A DNA stretch of 17,311 nt from Pleurotus ostreatus/Saccharomyces cerevisiae fusant (Eukaryota; Opisthokonta). Positions 9,292 to 17,185 of this stretch are shown here, piece by piece (the first letter of the stretch is position 1; every line of letters starts with the position of its first letter). Both the position numbers and the translations under genes were made by a program. The DNA lies in NCBI GenBank assembly GCA_024196135.1, contig JAMQCK010000710.1, positions 1 through 17,311 on the forward strand. The letters are read 5' to 3'. The notes beneath the pieces were generated by a model. It saw nothing but the letters and a program-made list of their open reading frames with translations. It did no database searches and had not been told where the DNA came from.

Positions 9292-11652
9292 ATGCCTATA
9301 ACCCTGAAGCACTCGGGGGCTTCGTACACGCTCGATGTCTCCGCGATATCGACCGCGTCCGAGTTACGCGATCTCGTAGCGCGTACGACGGGAGTACCTG
9401 CAGATCGCGTCAAGGTTATGCTTCCCAAGGGGAAGGGAGTCATGAAAGGTGCGTGGTATAGAACACCTCGACCTGGATTATCGCTCAGAACTCGCTCTTA
9501 GATGATTTCAACCCGAAAACGCTCAAGGATGGCGCGACACTCACCGCGGTCGGTAGCGCCACTGCACCCCCACAACCACCCCCAGAGCCGCGCGTCTTCC
9601 TCGAAGATCTGGAGGAGGGAGGCGAAGCTGTGATGGACACACCAGCCGGCCTCGTCAACCTCGGCAACACCTGCTACATGAATGCGACCCTCCAGGCGAT
9701 CGGCTGTATCGAAGAGCTACGCAGCGAACTGCTCAAAGGGAACCAAAGTGGAGGGGCCCTTGTCCAGCCGCTAGCTGCTCTCACTCGCTCACTGGAGTCG
9801 ACCTCCGACGGCGTGAACCCGATGTCCTTCTTGACGGCCTTGCGAGCTGCGAACCCTCAGTTCGCGGAGCGCGATCGCTCGGAGAAGTCAGCGGCGATGA
9901 TGAACCTCGGGATGGGCGGCTACTCACAGCAAGGTATGTCTGTCTTCTCTGGTGACGGTGAAAGTAGGCTTTGCTGTTGCTTGGTCCTGCACTCGATCTC
10001 CGCGGCTTTCGGATATAGGCACACGGTCCTTCCTAGGCTCATTCATGCGTGCTCCACGCGTCGAAGTGTCCTCGCACAACGAGAGATCATGCGCGCAATG
10101 CTCGATCCTGCATATTCTCTCGTTCCCTGGGGCATGAGAATGCCTTGGAAGAGTCAGCAGCTGTCTTGCAAGAGGTCGCGCGCCAGTATATGGCGGATAT
10201 CTGGCACTTTGTTCTTGAGGACTTGCTATCACCCTCAATTGGCGCGGCCTAAATTCTGTGAAGCAGTGATGCTCTCCTCCATTGTTCAATTGCGATCCTC
10301 AGCACACTTTGACCGTTGTGTGTGGTACTGATTTTGGCAAGCAAGCTGACGAATCACCCAGACGCTGAGGAGTCGTACTCGTTCATCCTCAACTCCCTGC
10401 GGTCTGTGAAGAAGGACAACGTACCCGTCGTTGAGAAGTACGCTATGGGCGTTATGAGGCGAACGTAGGTCTAGTCGCCACATACCCTTTCCCTCGTCTA
10501 ACTATCCCCAGCTTGAAAGCCGCCGACGGCTCCGACGAAGCCTCCGGCGCCGCCGAAGAGGACTTCCTCAAGCTCGAGTGCAACATCACCCGCGAGACCG
10601 GCGACCTCCTCGGCGGCCTCCGTGCCACGCTCACGCAGACGATCGTGAAGAACTCGCCGCTCACCGGCGCGCCCGCGGACTACATCCAGACCTCGCGCAT
10701 CGCGCGCCTCCCCAAGTACCTCTCCGTGCACATGGTGCGCTTCGCGTGGCGCGCGGACATCGGCAAGCGCACGAAGGTGATGCGCAAGGTGAAGTTCCCG
10801 CTCGTGCTCGACGCGCTCGAGCTGTGCACGGAGGAGCTCAGGGCGAAGCTGATCCCGGTGAACCGGAAGCTGGGGGATGTGGAGCGGGCGAGGCGGGACA
10901 GGGCGAAGATTCATGCGTGGGTGGGGGTGGGGTGGGCTTTTGTGGCAAAGCTGATTATTTGGGCAGGCGTCGTAAGGGTTTGGCGTCGGAGGCGAAGAAG
11001 GCGGGTGGCGGGCCTGCGGGCGGTATGGGCGGGACGTCGGGCGGTGCGGCGGTCTCGGCAGAGGCGACGACCGTTGCGGGTAGTGAGGACCCGAACGCGA
11101 TGCAGGTCGATGAAGAGGGTGCGTGTACTCTGGGATGCATGCTCGGATGTTCACTGACCTTGAGTAGAAGACGAGGACGTCGTCCGCGCCAAGGAGGCCG
11201 AGGAGTTGCGTGCGCTCATCCCGCAGGACATCAAGAACGATGTCGGCGCTAGCGAGAGCGGGTTGTACGACCTTGTTGGTGCGTTCGTTCTCCTTTGTCC
11301 TGTAAGCTCAGAAACTGGAAAACTGACGGGCCTTCAGCGATCATCACGCACAAGGGCGCCGCCGCGGACTCGGGCCACTACATGGCCTTCGTGAGGAAGA
11401 GCGTCTTCCAGAAGCGCCTCGGGGTGAAGAAGGATGGTGCGTGCAGCGAGCTATTATGCTTTCCCAAATCATCGCTCACAACTGGGCGTTGCTAACCCTT
11501 ACCCAGACCCCTTCGACGAAGACGAGGACTGGTACAAGTTCGACGACGACAAGGTGTCGATCTTCCCGAAGGACAAGATCGCGACGCTCGATGGTGGCGG
11601 GGAGGACTCGTCTGCCTATGTGTTGCTCTATAAGAGTCGGCCGCTGGAATAG
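9292..11652 (+). CDS. UBP6: Proteasome-associated ubiquitin-specific protease Ubp6/USP14
   Basis: Eight exons (9292-9448, 9502-9933, 10362-10464, 10512-10916, 10967-11118, 11168-11278, 11338-11436, 11507-11652) join in consistent phase to give 534 residues, against about 500 for yeast Ubp6 and human USP14. The enzyme binds the 19S proteasome through its N-terminal ubiquitin-like domain (about 1-72) and trims ubiquitin from substrates. The Cys box GLVNLGNTCYMN places the nucleophile at Cys110. The QQDAEE motif is split by intron 2. The His box DSGHYMAFV has His467, and FDDDKVS (about 498-504) supplies the catalytic Asp. An insert of about 50 residues after residue 366, rich in Gly, Ala and acidic residues, lies inside the catalytic domain and accounts for much of the extra length. 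No catalytic residue is missing. Its start gives the full ubiquitin-like fold. It is transcribed divergently from the amylase and converges on BAP31. Confidence 0.95.
9934..10361 (+). other. Unusually long intron 2 of UBP6 (428 bp)
   Basis: Donor GTATGT and acceptor CACCCAG with branch site CTGAC at 10346-10350 split the conserved QQDAEE motif, so the boundaries are firm. At 428 bp it is several times longer than the other introns of this gene (47-70 bp). A segment near 10130-10252 reads as a protein-like helix ending in a stop. Confidence 0.88.
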
Positions 11653-11693
11653 ATGTGGTAGAGACCGGCGCTGGAGTAGATCTTGTGGCGGGA

Positions 11694-11755
11694 GTAGGTC
11701 TGCGAGGGTCGGCGTTGGAGTAGGTCTTTGAGGGTCGGCGTTGGAGTCGATCTGC
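11694..11755. repeat. 26-bp tandem repeat, about 2.4 copies
   Basis: Units at 11694-11719 and 11720-11745 differ at two bases (core GAGGGTCGGCGTTGGAG), with a partial third unit following. Degenerate related sequence (GGCGCTGGAGTAGATC) lies just upstream. It sits in the 3' flank or UTR of UBP6. Confidence 0.85.
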
Positions 11756-12060
11756 ATAAGATCCGCTTTGAAGGGTTTGGGGTCTGAGGAGTAGATCGTG
11801 ACGAGGAGCAGATGAGGATGCTTGGGAGGGGGAGCAGTGTAAGGGGGTGAGAAGTAGATGGAGGAAGACGACATGTGTTGTATGATGTTCTGTATGGATT
11901 GTAATGTGTGTCCGACGTGTTGTAATCATCAACGCATCCTTGCCTTGCAGGAAGCATGGATATTCGTACATCTCTCGAACCAAGCTGCGCTATCACATGG
12001 GACGCTACTAGAAGCTAGAAGTAAGAACAAAGCAAAAGCCGAACGCGTCGAGTAACGCAA

Positions 12061-12116
12061 CACGTGATGTGACTGTGACCAATCAGCTTGAAGTTGAAGT
12101 TCAACTTGAAGGCGTC
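12061..12116. promoter_or_regulatory. CACGTG-CCAAT-palindrome element A
   Basis: CACGTG (12061-12066), CCAAT (12079-12083), the palindrome AAGTTGAA-G-TTCAACTT (12091-12107) and GGCGTC (12111-12116) sit within 56 bp. A similar arrangement lies at 13600-13653. The element lies between convergent genes, where no promoter is expected. Confidence 0.4.
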
Positions 12117-12225
12117 CACCATGCAAGCTCGCCGCGAAAACAGAGCGTCCGCATCTTTAATAAGAAGAATCATACATTGCACACAGATCCATAATCGCTA
12201 GGCCTCAAAAACGTTTTGAAGAACA

Positions 12226-12294
12226 CCGTTCATCCTGCACGACCCATACCGTTCAACCTGCCCGACCCATACCGCTCAAATCGCACGACCCATC
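12226..12294. repeat. 23-bp tandem repeat, three copies
   Basis: Units at 12226-12248, 12249-12271 and 12272-12294 share CCG(T/C)TCA...GACCCAT. The array ends 2 bp from the BAP31 stop codon, so it forms the start of that gene's 3' UTR. Confidence 0.88.
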
Positions 12295-12296
12295 GT

Positions 12297-13396
12297 CTAA
12301 TCCTTCTTCGCGCTCCTTCCAACAGCCTTGTTGTACTCATCGGCGAGGCGGTCGTGCTCCTTCTGCTGCTGCAGGCTCTGCTTGCGGAGGGTCTCGAGGT
12401 CGGTCTTGAGCTTCTTCACCTCGGCTGACTCGCCGCCCTGGAGTGGTGGGTGTTAGCATATGCGGCAGCGAGGACGATGCGGAAGCCGTAGACGGTGAGA
12501 GAGCCATGGACGGTGAGAGAGCCCGTGGACGGTGCGAGAGCCGTAGACAATGTGAAAGCCGTAGACGGTGCGAGAGCGTACCTTGGCCTGCCCGCTGGTC
12601 ACCTTCGCGTACTCGTCCTGCACGTGGATGAGCTCGAGGACGAGGTAGAAGGTGCGCGTCAAGAGGAGGGAGAGGAAGAGGGTGAAGCCAGTCAGGTAGG
12701 TGTTGCGCTGGGCGCTGCAGGTTGGGTCAGTGAACGTTTAGCGGCTTAGGCGAAGGAAAGACGCACTAGAATTTACGAGCTGCAAGGCCGCCGTCACCGA
12801 ACGCAGCGCCCTGGGGCTGTGCGGTACCTATAAGCGAGATTAACCGGCCGTAAAAGCTGGCAAGCACAGTGGCGCACCATTTGCACGCGCCGCATCGGAC
12901 TCGGCCGTAACGCGGAACATGCGCTGGAGGGCATCGAGGAAGAGTATTCCTATAAATCTGAAGAGATGTTAGTATCCGATGCATGGGGGAGTCACTCCAT
13001 GACACGCACATGAAGCTGATTTTTACACCATACGCAATCTTGGAGACGATCTGGGAGGCGGGGCGGTGTCAGGACAATTAGATGGGGGAACGATGGGTCG
13101 GCGCACCTTGTTGTTGGCGAGGAAGCCGAAGAGACGTTTCCGCACTGCGTGAGGGAGAGGTGCGATGATGACGAAGGAGAGTGCGACCTGGAACGCAATG
13201 ACTGCGCGTTAGCCTCGTTCTACGATCGCGCATGACGAGGGAATGGCTCGGGCTCTATGCCGAGCGCGACACCCGGATGCTATCAAGACCACCCACCTCC
13301 GCCGCCAGCATGAGGAAGGTGAGTGAATAGCTGCAAGGGGAGCACTTCAGTTCACCGTTCTCGCTCGAAGAACTTCGCTACGCACTAGATCGTCAT
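12297..13396 (-). CDS. BAP31: BAP31/Yet-type ER membrane protein
   Basis: Eight exons on the minus strand (13396-13386, 13330-13297, 13187-13107, 13050-13010, 12957-12878, 12827-12767, 12714-12582, 12437-12297) give 193 residues, a usual size for fungal members. The family (human BAP31, yeast Yet1-3) consists of three-pass ER proteins linked to export and quality control of membrane proteins. Here are MTIYYSLTFLMLAAE opening a first membrane span (about 4-27), a second (about 43-66, ending FIGILFLDAL), and the hallmark QRNTYLTGFTLFLSLLL at the third (about 108-133). A charged coiled coil (about 150-188) faces the cytosol. The C-terminus is AKKD, so a canonical KKXX retrieval signal is not present. 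The first coding exon is only 11 nt. Some very small joins rest on phase and family match alone. Intron 7 is repetitive. The gene is divergent from F-box copy 3. Confidence 0.92.
12438..12581 (-). other. BAP31 intron 7 (144 bp) containing a minisatellite
   Basis: Donor GTACGC and acceptor CTCCAG fix a phase-0 intron between the third membrane span/linker and the coiled coil. About 91 bp of it is an 18-bp tandem repeat. It stays open in frame for 42 codons before a stop at 12455-12453. Confidence 0.85.
12485..12575. repeat. 18-bp minisatellite, five copies, inside BAP31 intron 7
   Basis: Plus-strand units at 12485-12502, 12503-12520, 12521-12539, 12540-12557 and 12558-12575 follow GCCGTAGACGGTG(A/C)GAGA; one unit has an extra base. 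The array runs almost up to the splice donor. Confidence 0.93.
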
Positions 13397-13926
13397 GGTG
13401 TATTCTCAGTCTCTTGTTCTCTGTGGAAGATGAGGTCTGCGGTTATTGCTAATGCTGGGGAAGCAGACGATACGAGGAAGGGTTCTGGGATGATGGACGT
13501 CGGGGACAAGGTCTTTATGCAGGAGTCCACGACGCGAACACGTACGTATGCGCGCGCGCCGGATGACATCATTGTAATTGTACCCAGGAACCTCCAAATC
13601 ACGTGCAAAGTTGAACTTCGTCACAAAATTGACAACTTGAACTTGACGGCGTCGTACTGCCATCGTACAGACACCCTGGCCTCGCCAGATCACCCTTGAA
13701 CTATGTCACAGGCGCTTACAATAGAGCCGAAGCAGCAGATGCCCCCATCAGCATACATCCACGGAGACCACCCTGATCCGGTGGAGGTCTTTGCTGCCGT
13801 GGCGGCTCTATTGTTCTTGTCCTCGATAAATAGGTTTCCTGTCTTCGACTGCGACCCAGCGGGTCCTGGGTACCGCACGACGCAGGGCATTCTCGCACAA
13901 CTATTTTCCTTAGGCTCAACTTCGAG
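13397..13926. promoter_or_regulatory. Divergent promoter region of BAP31 and F-box copy 3
   Basis: This 530-bp region holds no convincing gene. It contains element B (13600-13653) and an AT-rich GATAAATAG at 13825-13833, about 95 bp before the F-box start, which could serve as a TATA-like site. A 129-codon frame beginning at 13703 overlaps the F-box exon in another frame and looks like chance. Confidence 0.45.
13600..13653. promoter_or_regulatory. CACGTG-AAGTT-GGCGTC element B
   Basis: CACGTG (13600-13605), AAGTTGAACTT (13608-13618) and CAACTTGAACTTGACGGC running into GGCGTC (13633-13653) span 54 bp, closely matching the layout of element A at 12061-12116. CACGTG is the core bHLH/E-box site. 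It lies about 200 bp upstream of BAP31. Confidence 0.45.
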
Positions 13927-15629
13927 ATGCATCCCGCCCTTCTCATTCCAGAGCTCATCACTATCATCGCGCACATGTCGCAGCGGGGCGACGCCTGCAG
14001 AATGGCCCGCACTTGCCGTGCGTGGCATCCGGTGGCTCTCGACCGTGTCTGGCAACAGAACGACTTTGTGGACAGTATCAATGTCCTACTGAACACGCTG
14101 CCAACGGACGTCTACCAACCGTACAAGTCTTGGCATAGAGGGAAGCCGGTGCGCATTCCGTCTACAAAGCAAGTTCGCGCTTCCACTGACCCACACGAAA
14201 GTACGGAGATTCACGACCGAGATGGCTGCGAGTTCCGACGCCGGCTGAATACGAACATCTTTACCAGTTCTCTTCGCGTATTCGGAGCCTGACGGAGCCC
14301 GGCTTCATCGAGCTTCTGCAGATGACCCTGGAGCATCGGCCGCCGCGCGCGCTCTTCCCTCGACTTGCCACATTTACTCTCAATGGTGGCGACAGCACAA
14401 TCCCGCCGCATATACTGCTCTTGCCGTTCTCGTCGCCGGTTCTTTCGGAGCTTAACCTCCATCTGACGGAGCACAACAAACAGATGGTGATTGACCTCGA
14501 TGCCATATACCGGGCTTGTGCGCCTGCGCTCAGTATACATGTTGATGTAGTGGCGTTGTCTGTTCTACCGCGCTTTACCGAAGGACGTCGCGACCTCGTT
14601 CACAAGCTCACTATCAAAAATGTGGACGCTCAAGGGTGGCTCTTCATGGCTGCTCTACCGAATCTGCAAAAGCTGCACATCGAGGGGCCTACCTCTAAGC
14701 CGACGTTCGCCCGCATTTACACTATCGAGAAGCCCTTTCGCGCCTTGCAAGCGTTGCATGTGTCCTCCATGATGGATAGCAGGCCCTTCGTTGCGGACCT
14801 CCTTCAGTGCTGTGGTCGCCTCTCGCTGGAAACGCTTTCGCTCGAAGTCACTCAGGACGACGCCTTTCGCAGGAGGAATCCGACAACCAACTGGGACGAC
14901 CTCTTTCGCGCCCTCGTAGGCCACTGCGCACACGACAGCCTGCGCACCCTAAAACTCGAGGATAAGGGCGAAATGAGGGGCATCGACGACGACACCCTCA
15001 AGTTGCTGGCGCCCTTCTCTGAACTCCGGACGCTTTGGATCGAGAACAAGAACGGCGTGGTCGTGCAGGAGCGTTTTATCTGGCGTCTGATGAGCAGCTG
15101 GCCGAATTTGGTGTCCTTGAGGCTGGCGCCGTCGGTGTGTACAGCTGCAGCAGAGGACAGGGCCTTCGGCGACGAATTCGGCGGCGTGGTCGACCACTAT
15201 AACTCCGCGCGCTGGATCAGCACCTGCACGATCCCTGGCCTCCTCGAGTTTGCGCGGCTAGGAACCTCTCTCAAGTCGTTAGCGCTCTCGGTCGACTTCG
15301 AACAGGACTTGCCTCGGTATGTCAACTGGACGCGCAACACGAAGATAACAGAACTGGACCTGTGGAACTCGGACATGACGTTCCCGTGTAATGTCGCGGA
15401 TATTATCCTGCGGGTGTTTCCCGAGGCGGCGGCGGAGGTGGGGGTGTCGGTCGTGGATGGTCAGTGGTGGGATTCTTTTCCGCAGGAGAGCCGGGATGGA
15501 GCGTTGGCCTTGAAGTGGGAGCAAGTGCGCATGATTATCAGGATGGTGCATCGCGGGGAACGTAGAGGGGAACATCGCGCAAAGCAGGGCCTCTCGAAGG
15601 TGAACGCAGGTACTGATGAAGTGCACTAA
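13927..15629 (+). CDS. F-box/LRR-type protein, complete (copy 3)
   Basis: Exons 13927-14148 and 14202-15629 join in phase 0 across a 53-bp intron (GTGCGC...GAAAG, branch CACTGAC at 14183-14189) to give 549 residues. The F-box (about 8-47) includes RMARTCRAWHPVALDRVW. The LRR part keeps the family signatures WLRVPTPAEYEHLYQF, LKLLAPFSELRTLWIENK, ISTCTIPGLLEF and LDLWNSDMTFPCNVADIIL, ending in a MVHRGERRGEHR-type basic helix. It is more distant from copies 1 and 2 than they are from each other, judged by eye. The predicted donor is a few codons farther into exon 1 than in the paralogues, so either the intron has slid or the donor choice needs checking. The likely role is substrate adaptor of an SCF ubiquitin ligase, with unknown target. 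Confidence 0.9.
14149..14201 (+). other. Spliceosomal intron of F-box copy 3
   Basis: A 53-bp phase-0 intron, GTGCGC to GAAAG, with branch CTGAC at 14184-14188. An in-frame TGA at 14187 shows that the acceptor must lie after it. Confidence 0.7.
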
Positions 15630-15848
15630 GTGTTCCCAGTTAGTCACTGAGGCATTGAGAGCCTAGCTTATGCTCTCAGTCGTAGATTCATAGTCAAGGC
15701 TTTACCTTCGACATGCAAATGTATTCGACGAAGACATCCCATGATACATCCTAGGCTTGTGTAAGTCACCGCGCTCCATCAGAACGGCTATACGTTAGAA
15801 ATTGTAGGTGGTATGCGGGCGAGGCTGGCCAGAAGCAGGATGATCATT

Positions 15849-16563
15849 TCAAGTCTGAGCCTCCTTTAGGACCTCCGCATACGGCCTCGATCCCCAGCCT
15901 TCAGTATTAGTCGCGGCGTCTCGCTGTACGGCCACATCCTCCTCATACATATCGTCGGACAATGCCTCCCACTCCTCCGTCGCTACGCTTTCCAATTCAT
16001 CGTCGGAGAGCGCGATTACGCCCTTCGGACGGCCAACGAGCTCAAAGCGGTCCTTCGCGGCTGATGGTAGGGTTAGCTCAGTATCTATACACGTTCCTGC
16101 CACTGGCGCAGGCCGTCGTATCCTGCCAAAGAATAATTAACAGACACTCACCCTTCCGCTTCGCCGGCCGCGCGATGTCCATCAAGCAGACCACCCTGTC
16201 CTTGGGGTGCGGTGCATACGCGCCCTCATCGTCGACCAGCGTCGCATCGTCGGCCTCATCGACACGGAACTCTCCGTTGTCGACTTTCTGCGGTGATATG
16301 AACGTCGACCCGCGCCACTGCCAGCCGTCCATGCGCCCGGGGTTGCGCCGACCAGAGCCGGGCGAGAGATCGACCATCCTCGTGCCCGTGTGCGCGTTGC
16401 GCCTTTCGATGGCCTCTGCGTACTTGATACCGTTCTTTACGGCCTCGGCGCGGATGTTCTGGGAGATGAGAGGTGTCAGTGGACAGGCAGACTGAACGAG
16501 AGACGGGTCACGTACCTTCTTCAATTCCTTGAAGGGCGAGTTGCTGTTCTTCGAGCGCGTCAT
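15849..16563 (-). CDS. Small protein of unknown function
   Basis: I do not recognise this gene. Exons 16563-16516, 16458-16152 and a third exon ending at 15849 are joined by introns with donors GTACGT and GTGAGT. The third exon starts at 16096 (55-bp intron, 200 residues) or at 16060 (91-bp intron, 188 residues). Both keep the frame; the second has the better branch site, CTAAC before ACCATCAG. The N-terminus is basic (MTRSKNSNSPFKELKK), followed by a helix (NIRAEAVKNGIKYAEAIERR), a Gly/Arg/Trp stretch (SGRRNPGRMDGWQWRGSTF) and a strongly acidic C-terminal half (ALSDDELESVATEEWEALSD). No signal peptide or membrane segment is seen. A nuclear or cytosolic, partly disordered protein is a guess from composition. 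A TATA box lies 67 bp upstream, which supports a real gene. It converges on F-box copy 3 with 219 bp between stops. Confidence 0.75.
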
Positions 16564-16629
16564 GGTATATTCTGTTCGCAAGGGGAGGACGAGACGATTG
16601 TTGTGAAGCAGACGAAAGTAGTGAGCGCA

Positions 16630-16636
16630 TTTTATA
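16630..16636 (-). promoter_or_regulatory. TATA box of the unknown gene
   Basis: TATAAAA on the minus strand, 67 bp upstream of the ATG at 16563, is the best-placed TATA box in the window. Confidence 0.65.
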
Positions 16637-17185
16637 GGCGGCACTTACCCACGAACTGCCTTGACTATCGGTGCGCCACCGTGAGTCATTCGCTGTAAGT
16701 GGCCGAATGTCGGGTTTCCGAGAGCACCGGTTCTACCCAGCAGAGTATCATTGCTACAGTGTTACTTGTTACGGCTTGCTATGACTGTCGGTGATGGGGA
16801 GCGCGGATAGGCCATGCTTGGCTCTATCATCTATGCACAAGCGGCCACAAGCACTGTCAAGCAGACTGCCCTGCATCAGCTCTCCACCGACAAGCATGCG
16901 GTGCGCTAATTGGTTCTTGGCAGCAAACGGCAGCAGACTGGCCGTTCGTACTCACCGTCAATTCTGTGGCGGGGCAAGACCGAAGGGAGCGAAGGCGGTT
17001 TAGCAAACATCATCAGAATGTGCTTGAGGAGGATCAGAATTGCCTAGCTCGTGAGAGTGGCTTCGGTGTGTTTAAGGGTGTTTGTTGTCTTTCATGCGAA
17101 GAGCCTTGGAACATGCGGAGGAAGGTATAGACAGGTACACAGCAATATCGACGCCAGACATAACAGGGAGAGGGTAATGATCGAC
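16637..17185. other. Intergenic region, nothing recognised
   Basis: Short frames on both strands cross this stretch without any recognisable motif. No repeat or RNA gene was found. It should hold the upstream promoter of the gene at 16563 and the 3' flank of the partial gene at the right edge. Confidence 0.45.

Larger units (their letters stand above)
11653..12296. other. Convergent intergenic region with minisatellites and an E-box element
   Basis: These 644 bp between the UBP6 and BAP31 stop codons hold no convincing gene. They contain a 26-bp tandem repeat (11694-11745 plus degenerate flanks), a promoter-like element with CACGTG, CCAAT and an AAGTTGAA palindrome (12061-12116), and three 23-bp repeats (12226-12294). 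Confidence 0.6.

Noticed and set aside
10264..10335. Possible C/D-box snoRNA in UBP6 intron 2 (AGTGATGC ... CTGA)
   Set aside because: The C box has a mismatch and no terminal stem or C'/D' boxes are visible.
10498..11154. 218-residue antisense frame over UBP6 exons 4-5
   Set aside because: It overlaps well-supported exons and is His/Pro/Arg-biased as expected of a reverse-strand shadow.
11929..12126. 65-residue minus-strand frame with a signal-peptide-like stretch (FALFLLLASS)
   Set aside because: The hydrophobic stretch is about 30 residues from the start, no exon context supports it, and the frame starts inside element A.
13703..14092. 129-residue frame overlapping F-box copy 3 exon 1
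   Set aside because: It runs in another frame through the clear F-box exon and has no domain signal.
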